From: Euryarchaeota archaeon UBA256
Lineage (GTDB): Archaea; Thermoplasmatota; Poseidoniia; Poseidoniales; Poseidoniaceae
Direction: 5' to 3'
NCBI GenBank assembly: GCA_002494645.1
Contig: DACE01000012.1
Location: 1-21,258, forward strand
DNA length: 21,258 bases
Below the pieces are notes generated by a model, which was not told the DNA's origin, searched no databases, and saw nothing but the letters and a program-made list of their open reading frames with translations. How positions within the stretch are numbered: position 1 is the first letter of the stretch; each line of letters starts with the position of its first letter. Both the position numbers and the translations under genes were made by a program. Positions 6,135 through 14,189 of this stretch are shown in pieces.

Positions 6135-8711
6135 ATGGATACTGGGGGCCTTGAAGAACGATTGGCCCAGCGGGCGCCTCAATTCAAGCAGGCAGCACCT
6201 TTTCTCGTCGTTTGTTTCTCTGTGATTACTTTCCTTTTAGCCAGTCAACTCTACGTATCACCACCCACGTTCCAAACCGATTTGAATGACTTTGCCCCGG
6301 AGTCTGAAGCTTCGATTGCTCACGATCGCATTCACGAATATTTCCCTGACGAAACACGCCCCCTCTTCGTCCATGTGACTTCTGATAATGGTTCCAATGT
6401 GTTGGCATTTGACCACATGAAATCGATGCAAGAGGACCTCCTTCACTTCCAAAATGAGTCGGCGAAACGCCAAAATTTTGTTCAGGTATGGACCACAGCG
6501 CCAGGTATTGTTCAATTGAGCCTTAATGAAGAGGCCAATGCAGAAGCCTTGGGCTCTCTTTCTGGATGGAGTGAAGTTGTGGACCTTCTCTTTGATGAGA
6601 ATGAGACCTGCGGGCTTACGGCCGATGATCAACTCCTTTCAGCAGCCACCTATGCATCATCTGCCTTGTTGAATCAAGATTTTGATTATGAAGAAGTATG
6701 TACTTACTTGAGCGATGGGACTGGATTAGCAACGCCAAAAGCCTCATCGACACTCTGGGTTCTTGAGGTCAACCCGGAACTCGAAGAACAGGTCCGTCGA
6801 GAACTTCAAGATCAGTTGAGAACGGTATTTGACGAGCGTTCAACAACATCTGATTTGAATTACGAAGTCATCTCAAACGATCTTTTAGCTCACGACATCG
6901 ATGAGGGCACATTTGACAATCTACTTTTCCTGATCATCTTGGCCTTTGTCGTGGTTGTCCTGATGCTCAGCATTGCGTTCAGGTCGGTCAAACGCGTGGC
7001 ATTTCCAATCATCGGCCTGTCAAGTGCCCTGATTTGGACCTACGGCATCCTCAACCTTGCTGGAGCACGATTCACAGCCCTTGAGGCCACCGTTGCACCG
7101 CTTGTTTTGGGATTGGGTATTGATTATGCCATACATCTTCAACGTTCACAGCGTTCCTATACCGATGAATTTCCCGACGCTGCTGAATCATGGCTTCGCG
7201 CCGTAGGCCACCTCTCAATCCCTCTCAGTCTTGCGGTGGTCACGACGGTGGCCGCATTCCTCGCCAACATAATCTCGCCCTTGCCCCCACTGGCCACGTT
7301 GGGCTATGCCTTGTCGTTGGGCGTCATTTGTGCCTTCCTTTCATCCACAGTATTTGTTGGTGCCCTCCACGTGATGTTTGATGGAAGGGAACGGTCGTTA
7401 GCGCCTGCTTCTCTATCGCTCCCGGCCCTCTCTGGTCAAATCCTGAAAGTACAACAGAAGCAACAAGTCGGAGTGCTTTTGGTGACCGTGTTAATTTCTG
7501 GACTCTCGATTTACGGTGCTGCATCGCTTGAGACCGATTTTGATCTTGCCGATTTCGTCGACCAAGACATGGAAATCATGACCGTTCGCGACGCTCTGGA
7601 AGAGAGTTACGAGAGCGCAGGGTGGAAGATTATTCACATCTTGATGGAACCTGCTGAAGGTGAATCAACCATACCGGGCGATGAAGAGTTGTTGAGTGAG
7701 TTGCGGAATTTACACTCAGACCTTCAATCCAATAACGATGTCGTGGGAACGAATTTCAGAATTTCTTCTCCTTCCTATGAGGGACCTTATCCGCTGATTC
7801 GGGATGCCATTTTGAGAAATGAAAGTCTCGGCCAAGAACACAATATGGAAGTTTTTGCTGGTGAAGTCTATTCCATTGACCGAGAACAACCGGTTGATTT
7901 GGGTCTGTTCTTTGCTGTACTGGTTGATAACACCAGCACGGCTGACCCCTTGACTGGTGAGTCTTGGGACGAACGTTTGGCCAATTCGGTCTATCTTGAG
8001 GGCAATGGGATCACCTATCTGCGTCATGAAGTTCGAGTCGAGGCTTCAACCTCTGTCGAATCCGACCGTGTCGTTGAGAATTTCATTGAAATTTTGGGTT
8101 CTACCGAAGATTCCGGAACATTGACCTACGAACTCAAAGACCACGCGGTGCTTCATGTGACAGGTGATTTAATCATGCTTCAAACGGTACTCGAGGGATT
8201 GAGTGTGACCCAAATTGAGAGTACCGCCATCTCACTGACGGTTTCATTCCTCGTCCTCTTCATTCTGACTCGGCGGATTATGCCTGCCGTCATCGTTCTC
8301 TTCCCTGTCGGTATCGCATCACTTTGGGTCGTTGGCTCAATGGCGCTCATCGGCCTCAAATGGAACGTTCTTACGGTGATGGTAACGGCATTGACCTTAG
8401 GAATCGGCATCGATTATTCCATTCACATGTGGCGGCGCTTTGAGGTTGAATTATCCAAACGTGGTGACCACTGGGAAGCGTTACGAGCAGCCCTTAACAC
8501 CACGGGTGTTGCTTTGATGCTCAGTGCAGTTACAACCATGGCCGGCTTTGCAGTGTTGCTGTTTTCACCCATGCCTGTGATTCAAGACTTCGGACTCATC
8601 ACGGCGATTACTGTTCTCTTTTCCCTGATTCTAGCGGTCATGGTGTTGCCCGTTCTCGTCGAGCTTTCTGCTCGTGGAAAAGAATCGGCCATTGAAACGA
8701 AAGATGAGTGA
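6135..8711 (+). CDS. RND-superfamily exporter, MMPL type
   Basis: 858 aa from ATG 6135. It has the two-fold RND layout: TM1 (about 20-40), a large external loop (to about 265), five helices (about 267-435), a linker, TM7 (about 440-460), a second external loop (to about 690), and five helices (about 692-845). The family proton-relay helix appears twice: LGLGIDYAIHL near residue 325 and LGIGIDYSIHM near residue 755. These proteins are proton-driven exporters, in archaea and bacteria usually of hydrophobic molecules; the substrate is unknown. There is no periplasmic-adaptor partner, as expected for single-membrane cells. ATG 6111 is an alternative start. The gene ends one base before the convergent DUF2240-like gene. 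Confidence 0.88.
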   Translation: MDTGGLEERLAQRAPQFKQAAPFLVVCFSVITFLLASQLYVSPPTFQTDLNDFAPESEASIAHDRIHEYFPDETRPLFVHVTSDNGSNVLAFDHMKSMQEDLLHFQNESAKRQNFVQVWTTAPGIVQLSLNEEANAEALGSLSGWSEVVDLLFDENETCGLTADDQLLSAATYASSALLNQDFDYEEVCTYLSDGTGLATPKASSTLWVLEVNPELEEQVRRELQDQLRTVFDERSTTSDLNYEVISNDLLAHDIDEGTFDNLLFLIILAFVVVVLMLSIAFRSVKRVAFPIIGLSSALIWTYGILNLAGARFTALEATVAPLVLGLGIDYAIHLQRSQRSYTDEFPDAAESWLRAVGHLSIPLSLAVVTTVAAFLANIISPLPPLATLGYALSLGVICAFLSSTVFVGALHVMFDGRERSLAPASLSLPALSGQILKVQQKQQVGVLLVTVLISGLSIYGAASLETDFDLADFVDQDMEIMTVRDALEESYESAGWKIIHILMEPAEGESTIPGDEELLSELRNLHSDLQSNNDVVGTNFRISSPSYEGPYPLIRDAILRNESLGQEHNMEVFAGEVYSIDREQPVDLGLFFAVLVDNTSTADPLTGESWDERLANSVYLEGNGITYLRHEVRVEASTSVESDRVVENFIEILGSTEDSGTLTYELKDHAVLHVTGDLIMLQTVLEGLSVTQIESTAISLTVSFLVLFILTRRIMPAVIVLFPVGIASLWVVGSMALIGLKWNVLTVMVTALTLGIGIDYSIHMWRRFEVELSKRGDHWEALRAALNTTGVALMLSAVTTMAGFAVLLFSPMPVIQDFGLITAITVLFSLILAVMVLPVLVELSARGKESAIETKDE

Positions 8712-8712
8712 G

Positions 8713-9291
8713 TTAGACGACAGCTAACGCTTCAACGATCTCTTCCATTGGTAATCCTTGTTCTCTCGCAACCAGAGCGTAAGCCAACCAGGGTGTGATG
8801 TTATGAAATGCCGATATTTTGCGTTCTGCTCTGCGCTGAAGTTCACTCGCTTCTAAGCCACTTTTGCGAGCAATAAATTTGACCAAACGCTTGGTCAATC
8901 GGCTGCGTGGATCCGAAGAAACTCCTTCAGTGGTCTGGATTGTACGGCGAGGTTCTGCTTGGTTTACTGATACAGGTTGTTCTGTGATTGCTGTTGTAGG
9001 GTCTGCGTCATGGGCACCCACTGGAGAAAGCAAGCGTGACGGTCGGGGGAACCATCCCAACGGTACTGTAACCTCTCCGAGCGTAACTGAAACAGTCAAT
9101 GCCCCTTCATTGAGACTCAACCATCCTGCTTTGGTGAGGGCTTGAACGGCTTGCTCAGCTTCATGGGGCGCTACCCATTCCATGTCGAAGGAAAGAAAGC
9201 GCTCAAGGTCCATTTGTCCGATGGAATCTCTTCCTCGAAATGCAATGGTGAGAACGCGGCGTACATCCCTCGCCGCCTCGGTCATGACCAT
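8713..9291 (-). CDS. DUF2240-like archaeal protein of unknown function
   Basis: 192 aa from ATG 9291 (GTG 9294 or ATG 9285 are close alternatives). It is soluble. An N-terminal winged-helix-like region (about 1-62) ends AVQALTKAGWLSLNEGALTV, followed by V-T-V-P-L-G-W-F-P-R. A low-complexity linker (about 90-130) follows, then a C-terminal helical domain with RLVKFIARKSGLEASELQRRA...WLAYALVAREQGLPMEEIVEAL. This order matches the archaea-specific DUF2240 family as I remember it; its function is not known, though the fold suggests nucleic-acid contact. It lies 31 bases behind the giant Kelch gene on the same strand, so the two may be cotranscribed. Confidence 0.65.
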   Translation of the reverse strand: MVMTEAARDVRRVLTIAFRGRDSIGQMDLERFLSFDMEWVAPHEAEQAVQALTKAGWLSLNEGALTVSVTLGEVTVPLGWFPRPSRLLSPVGAHDADPTTAITEQPVSVNQAEPRRTIQTTEGVSSDPRSRLTKRLVKFIARKSGLEASELQRRAERKISAFHNITPWLAYALVAREQGLPMEEIVEALAVV

Positions 9292-9322
9292 CACACCATG
9301 TCAGCCTTCATCAAGATAGGCT

Positions 9323-12300
9323 TCAACCTTCATCGGTAAGACGTGTGAAGGTTTTGTCTTCGTTGAGGATCCATCTCCCACACGATTCTCCGACGTAATA
9401 GGTCGCATCAGGGGTGTATTCATACTCGCCACCTCCGGGGAGTTGCGAATAGTCTGCAGCATGTGTTTGACCCTCCGATGCTTCGGGATTCGGCTCGGTT
9501 GCAACCGTTCCAAGCGCATCCATGTATTGAGCTGCCATGGCTTGAGGCGTTTGTTCTTCTGCTGGAGTCGTAGTTTTCGGAGGTCCTCTCGGTGGACCTT
9601 TTGACGGCTTCTTACTGGTCGTTGTCGCAATCTTTCCACCCGGAGGCCCTCGTCGCTTGACGGGTACTTCTGAGGCGGCAGTCACTTCGTCGGGTGGCGA
9701 AACCGGACCGATGGCAGCGACAATCTTCTCTTCGTCAATGGTACTGGAATTTCGTCGTCGAAGCAAGACAAGTCCCCCAATCAAGAGGAGCACTGAAATT
9801 CCGCCTCCTGCAATGAATACCGCGCCAAAGCCTCCCGAATCGCTTGTTTGTATTGAACTCCAAACGTTATTGGTTTCATCTATTTCCCAAATCAACCCTT
9901 CCTGGTCAACGGTGATTTCGAGCGTCCACTTACCTTCAGGTGCCTTAAAGGAACGCTTCACAGATTTAGCAGTATTTTCATCCATCGATGAATATATAGA
10001 ACGGCCGATAAGAGTGCGTTTTTCGCCTTGAACGATCTCAATACTCACGTTGAAGGCAGTGTCAAGTGACTCACCTTCATTGACCACAAAGAAAGAGAGA
10101 CGGACATCTTGACCCGCCTCAACATCTTGCGTCATCTCGATGTTTTCCAGTGCTAGGTCGGGTCCAATATTATTGAGCGGTGCTTCCAGCCAAGGGTCGA
10201 ATTCACTGTTGCCTACTTCGGATGTGAGCTCCCATCCCGCATCGTCCATCCCTTCCGCCCAGCACATCAGATTTGCTTGTTGAGACAAGGTCGATGGGTC
10301 GCCGAGTTGACTGAAATCAAAGGAGAAACTGAACATGGTTTTCCCGTCGAAAAAGATGGTTGCGTTGCGGGTCATGGTCGTCGTATTCCAGCTCGAGTCA
10401 AGGGAGCGGATTTGACACTTGAGGGTGACCGTGGATGACCAACCTTGCTCCTCGAGGATGTTCACTCCGATGTCCACTGCGTCAAGATGGTAGCGTGAAA
10501 TATCGGTTGCGATGGTTGTTGGAAGCAAACGCGGTGCTTCTCCGTCGAGTCTGAAAGAGGGGACGTCATATGTTGACAGTTGTTCAACTTCAAGCGGGTC
10601 CCAAAGAGAGAGGACGATTTCGTGCATCAGGCCCGAGCCTTCTGGTGTGGGAATGCCGTGCGTAAGTATTCCGTCGACAACTGAGATTGATGCGCTGCCT
10701 CTCCAGTTGTCACTTTGCTGTAGCCCATTCCATCCAAGACGTAGGTCGCCGGTGTAAGGAGTTCCGCTGAAGCGATGTGTGATGGTGGCTGTGAGGTTCA
10801 AAGCATCCCCGCTCATGACCGATACGCCTTCGTCAATGCCTTGTTGCACAGGACCTGTTTCATCTCGCAATGACTCAACCTCAATTGTCAGTTCGCGTTG
10901 GAGAACCCATGCCCCGCTGTAGTCGTAATGTTGGATGCCGTCATAGTCGCGGAGGTAGAGGTCAACTTCACCTTGAATGACACCTGCTAAGGTGAAACTC
11001 CAAGCAACGGTAGCACTGAAATCGATCAGTAACTCTTGACCTACTTGACGAACTACACAATCTCCAGGAAGCATTACCAAACGTTCATCGAGAGGAGCAC
11101 AGATGTTGTCGATGGTGGTGTAAGCAAAGCCGAGTCGGTCATCGTTCCCCATTTCAATTCGTACTTCATTGATGTCCTCGAAACCATTAGCGTCGCTGAC
11201 GGTGAGTGACCATCCAAAGTATTGTTGAGGTTCAAGGCGGAGGAGGTCAGGTTGTGCAAATTGACCAACCGGCTCGAGGCTGATCAACTCCGATTTGAGA
11301 GGTGTACGGGATTCCCATCGTGCGTGTCCGTCTGCCGCTGTAGCCAAAGGAACACCAAATCCGGCGAGGTCGTCCCCTTCCAACAGGACTCGGTTCCACT
11401 GGTGGTCATCATTGATGGTATCGTTTACGGTGATGTTGACCCACCAGCGGTTTTCATTTTGATGAAGATAGAAGATGGTGGGCTGGTATTCATTACGCTG
11501 AGCAATACCATCTGCTGGATTACCGTTGCTTCCGTCATCTCTTGCTTCTATCCAAGAAGAGGCTTGAAGCGTTTGGTTGTCGAAGCCCCCTACGTCGTAG
11601 AACTCAAAACTCACCGTTTGATAGGTATTTTCGTTGAGGTAGGTGTCAAGTGCAGGAGTGACGCTAAGAAGGGTTGGGCCCTCTCCATTGACCACAAATT
11701 GATGGGGTTCTGTCGAAAAATCAATGGTCCAATCCTCACTTGTCCGTGCTTCGAACCACAGGGATACATTTCCAGACTGGCCTTCGGGAAGATTGAGGAG
11801 GGCATGATAGAGTTGTCCTGCCGGCAAATCAAACCATTCAGAACTTTCATTGAACCATATCCTCTGTTGGTCAATATCACGATCAAAGGTGAGTATGTCT
11901 ACATGGATGCGGGCTTGGAATGCACCTCCCATCAGGCGAAGGCCACTGTTTTTGAAAGCGTGGTCAATGCTGATATTCAAGCCAGCATTGCCCGGAAGAA
12001 CTTCTTCACTCATGACTTCTGCTCCACCCTGGCTCGAAGCGTCAGCAGTGATGTTGGTGATCATCAGACTCACTTCACGGTCAATGGAAACGATGTCGGG
12101 GTGAAGGTAGGTGACGTTGCGTAGCGCATGCGTACTCGCTTTGAAGCGGAGGTAATCCGTAGGAAGGGTTCCACTGAGAGAAAAGGACCAGTCCATGGTG
12201 TGACCATCACCGCTCAATTGCCCTTGTACAGCATTGGCTTGAGTATTGAAAAGGAGACCGTCCGGGTCTTCAATAGACAGCGTTGAAGTGCTTGAATTCC

Positions 12301-14026
12301 ATACGAGCCGAGTCCATTGCGATGTCTGTTCGAGCGTGCCGATTTCATTTGTTGCATGAAGGGAGAGGGCGTAATCTGCGCTTTCTGTTGCACCGTGGTG
12401 TAAGGTCTGAATGTGGATTGGTGTAGATGTCGGCTGCATTGTTTCGGGAAGTTGTGAACCAAAAGCGACGTCATCGTAACCGAGGCTCATCGTTTGTAGC
12501 GAGGGCGTGACCCAATCCATGATTTCAGTCGTTGTGTATTTTGCCCTGTACTGTATGAAAGGGCTGTTTTCCGGAATTTCAGTGAGTGAGTGATTCGCTT
12601 CGCTAAGATAGGTGAACACCGGCACAGTTGTTGGTTTCCAAGATGCACTTGCGATGCCTTGTGCAGTTTCTGCCGTTCTGTACTGTAGGCCCAACTCAGT
12701 ACCCTGTGGCGTTGAGGCGTCAAAGTTGAGCCAAATGGGGCTCGCCGAACCGTGAACGCTGGGCCTGAGGTCTTGGGTAGGTGAGGTGAGCCAACCTTCT
12801 CGCATGGTCGGGTTTAGGAAGCATTCATTCTCAGCCAAATATTGCACGCTCCACGTCGAAAAGCGTGATGATGACATGTCGCCCGTCGCGTATACTAGGG
12901 TGGAATTGGCCCGTGCGAGGGTTGAATCGAAGAAGCCAATCTGCGAGGTCGCATAGGTGTCCCAACGGTTCACATAGGGGTCATAACCGTAGGTTTTGTC
13001 ATTCAACGAAGCCTGCCACCCCGAAATCGAATACCCGCCCACGATGACGATTTCATCATTGAAAACATCGGCTGCATAAGCAGACATGGCATAGGTTGCA
13101 TTGGGGAGTTGAGACCAGGTGTTGGTGATAGGGTCGTAAGCCTCCGTGAGGTTTGTTTCTTCCTCAACAGTCGTGTTGGCAATAGGGTCAAAGAACTCTG
13201 CAACTCCTCCATAGGCGATTAATTTACCACGGAAGGATACCAATTCAAAGGAGTGTCGTGTGTGGTTCATTTTGGCCATTTCAGTCCACGTGTCGTTCAG
13301 TGGGTCGTATCTCATCAGTCGGTCGGTTGCATCGGAACGGTCTTTGAGTGAAACACCGCCAGCCACATAGATCATGCCGCCTTGAGCTTCTACACCTGCC
13401 AGACCAACGGATTTTGCGGCCGGCATAGAGGTCCCATACGACCAATTGCCATTCGACGGGTCATAGACCTGCACAACGCCAGTAGCCTGTACGCTTGGCG
13501 TCGCAAAAGGATGGTGGTCGCCAATGGTGTAGATTTTATTGTTGACAACTGCACACTTGTGATACTGTTGCTCCTCCTTCAATTCCTCAATCGCGGGTGT
13601 CCATTCCTGATTGCCGACGTCAAATATTTCAACGGTTTTTGTTGGTGATTCGTCACCGGTCTGCGTGGGGTCTCCGTCAATACGACCTCCTATGAGAAAG
13701 ACTTCGTCAGTTGCTGGAAGGTAGGCGGAACATGCGCCTGTACGTAAGTTGGTCAACCCAAAGCCAGAGGTGGCTGACCATGAAATTGAAGGCCGTTCAA
13801 GTGTGGTGATGCCAGTATGAGGAGATTGTGAAAGATTGGTGTAGGTGAACCCGTTCGCCACGGGGAAACTTTGCGTCAGTTGGCTCACAGCAGTTGGCTC
13901 TCTTTGTAGGTCGAGCGAATCAGGGCCGTCCTTGGCCACAGGCAGGGCGCCCCAAGGTGCTACCACCATGAGACTCACCAACATGAGCGCGAGGGCTCGT
14001 TGCTTTGAGGTGACGAGGTAGCCCAT
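9323..14026 (-). CDS. Giant secreted Kelch/CARDB surface protein with membrane anchor and Pro-rich cytoplasmic tail
   Basis: 1567 aa from ATG 14026. Order: signal peptide (about 8-25); six Kelch motifs (about 97-395), each an x-GG/GD strand followed by Y-D-P-x-x-N-x-W, likely a six-bladed propeller; about 900 residues of beta-sandwich-like sequence without a family I can name; a CARDB adhesion-type domain (about 1289-1397, with FFVVNEG and WEIDETNNVW); one membrane helix (about 1404-1422) ending LLRRR; then a 142-residue tail with KRRGPPGGK, KGPPRGPPK and a terminal Y-Y-V-G-E-S-C-G-R-W module. The large part is outside the cell, the tail inside. The role is inferred as glycan or protein binding at the surface. 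It is divergent from the subtilase across a 163-bp promoter region. GGTAGGTGATGG before ATG 14026 and a TATA box 27 bases upstream support the start. Confidence 0.85.
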   Translation of the reverse strand: MGYLVTSKQRALALMLVSLMVVAPWGALPVAKDGPDSLDLQREPTAVSQLTQSFPVANGFTYTNLSQSPHTGITTLERPSISWSATSGFGLTNLRTGACSAYLPATDEVFLIGGRIDGDPTQTGDESPTKTVEIFDVGNQEWTPAIEELKEEQQYHKCAVVNNKIYTIGDHHPFATPSVQATGVVQVYDPSNGNWSYGTSMPAAKSVGLAGVEAQGGMIYVAGGVSLKDRSDATDRLMRYDPLNDTWTEMAKMNHTRHSFELVSFRGKLIAYGGVAEFFDPIANTTVEEETNLTEAYDPITNTWSQLPNATYAMSAYAADVFNDEIVIVGGYSISGWQASLNDKTYGYDPYVNRWDTYATSQIGFFDSTLARANSTLVYATGDMSSSRFSTWSVQYLAENECFLNPTMREGWLTSPTQDLRPSVHGSASPIWLNFDASTPQGTELGLQYRTAETAQGIASASWKPTTVPVFTYLSEANHSLTEIPENSPFIQYRAKYTTTEIMDWVTPSLQTMSLGYDDVAFGSQLPETMQPTSTPIHIQTLHHGATESADYALSLHATNEIGTLEQTSQWTRLVWNSSTSTLSIEDPDGLLFNTQANAVQGQLSGDGHTMDWSFSLSGTLPTDYLRFKASTHALRNVTYLHPDIVSIDREVSLMITNITADASSQGGAEVMSEEVLPGNAGLNISIDHAFKNSGLRLMGGAFQARIHVDILTFDRDIDQQRIWFNESSEWFDLPAGQLYHALLNLPEGQSGNVSLWFEARTSEDWTIDFSTEPHQFVVNGEGPTLLSVTPALDTYLNENTYQTVSFEFYDVGGFDNQTLQASSWIEARDDGSNGNPADGIAQRNEYQPTIFYLHQNENRWWVNITVNDTINDDHQWNRVLLEGDDLAGFGVPLATAADGHARWESRTPLKSELISLEPVGQFAQPDLLRLEPQQYFGWSLTVSDANGFEDINEVRIEMGNDDRLGFAYTTIDNICAPLDERLVMLPGDCVVRQVGQELLIDFSATVAWSFTLAGVIQGEVDLYLRDYDGIQHYDYSGAWVLQRELTIEVESLRDETGPVQQGIDEGVSVMSGDALNLTATITHRFSGTPYTGDLRLGWNGLQQSDNWRGSASISVVDGILTHGIPTPEGSGLMHEIVLSLWDPLEVEQLSTYDVPSFRLDGEAPRLLPTTIATDISRYHLDAVDIGVNILEEQGWSSTVTLKCQIRSLDSSWNTTTMTRNATIFFDGKTMFSFSFDFSQLGDPSTLSQQANLMCWAEGMDDAGWELTSEVGNSEFDPWLEAPLNNIGPDLALENIEMTQDVEAGQDVRLSFFVVNEGESLDTAFNVSIEIVQGEKRTLIGRSIYSSMDENTAKSVKRSFKAPEGKWTLEITVDQEGLIWEIDETNNVWSSIQTSDSGGFGAVFIAGGGISVLLLIGGLVLLRRRNSSTIDEEKIVAAIGPVSPPDEVTAASEVPVKRRGPPGGKIATTTSKKPSKGPPRGPPKTTTPAEEQTPQAMAAQYMDALGTVATEPNPEASEGQTHAADYSQLPGGGEYEYTPDATYYVGESCGRWILNEDKTFTRLTDEG

Positions 14027-14047
14027 GACCCAGCCATCACCTACCAG

Positions 14048-14057
14048 TTTGTATATC
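14048..14057 (-). promoter_or_regulatory. TATA box of the Kelch/CARDB gene
   Basis: The minus strand reads GATATACAAA, centred about 27 bases upstream of ATG 14026. The transcript would begin at or next to the start codon. Confidence 0.45.
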
Positions 14058-14160
14058 CTTCTCGGATTCGTTAACGCCAAAACCGTATGATTTTGCGTGA
14101 TGAACTCTTTTTTTCTCCTTCAATTGATATTTTTATGCGGTCTGCAAATTACCACCACGA

Positions 14161-14168
14161 TTATAAGA
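14161..14168 (+). promoter_or_regulatory. TATA box of the subtilase gene
   Basis: TTATAAGA is centred about 25 bases before ATG 14190. A second A/T run (ATATTTTTATG, 14128-14138) lies further upstream and could serve a longer transcript in which GGGAGG (14173-14178) acts as the ribosome site. Confidence 0.4.
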
Positions 14169-14189
14169 CAACGGGAGGCAAAAAAAACC

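Noticed and set aside
11222..12124. A 300-codon open frame on the plus strand antisense to the Kelch/CARDB gene
   Set aside because: Its translation is Cys/Val-rich without domain character, and the minus-strand gene is continuous, with signal peptide, Kelch, CARDB and anchor in order. The frame is a shadow of its codon pattern.
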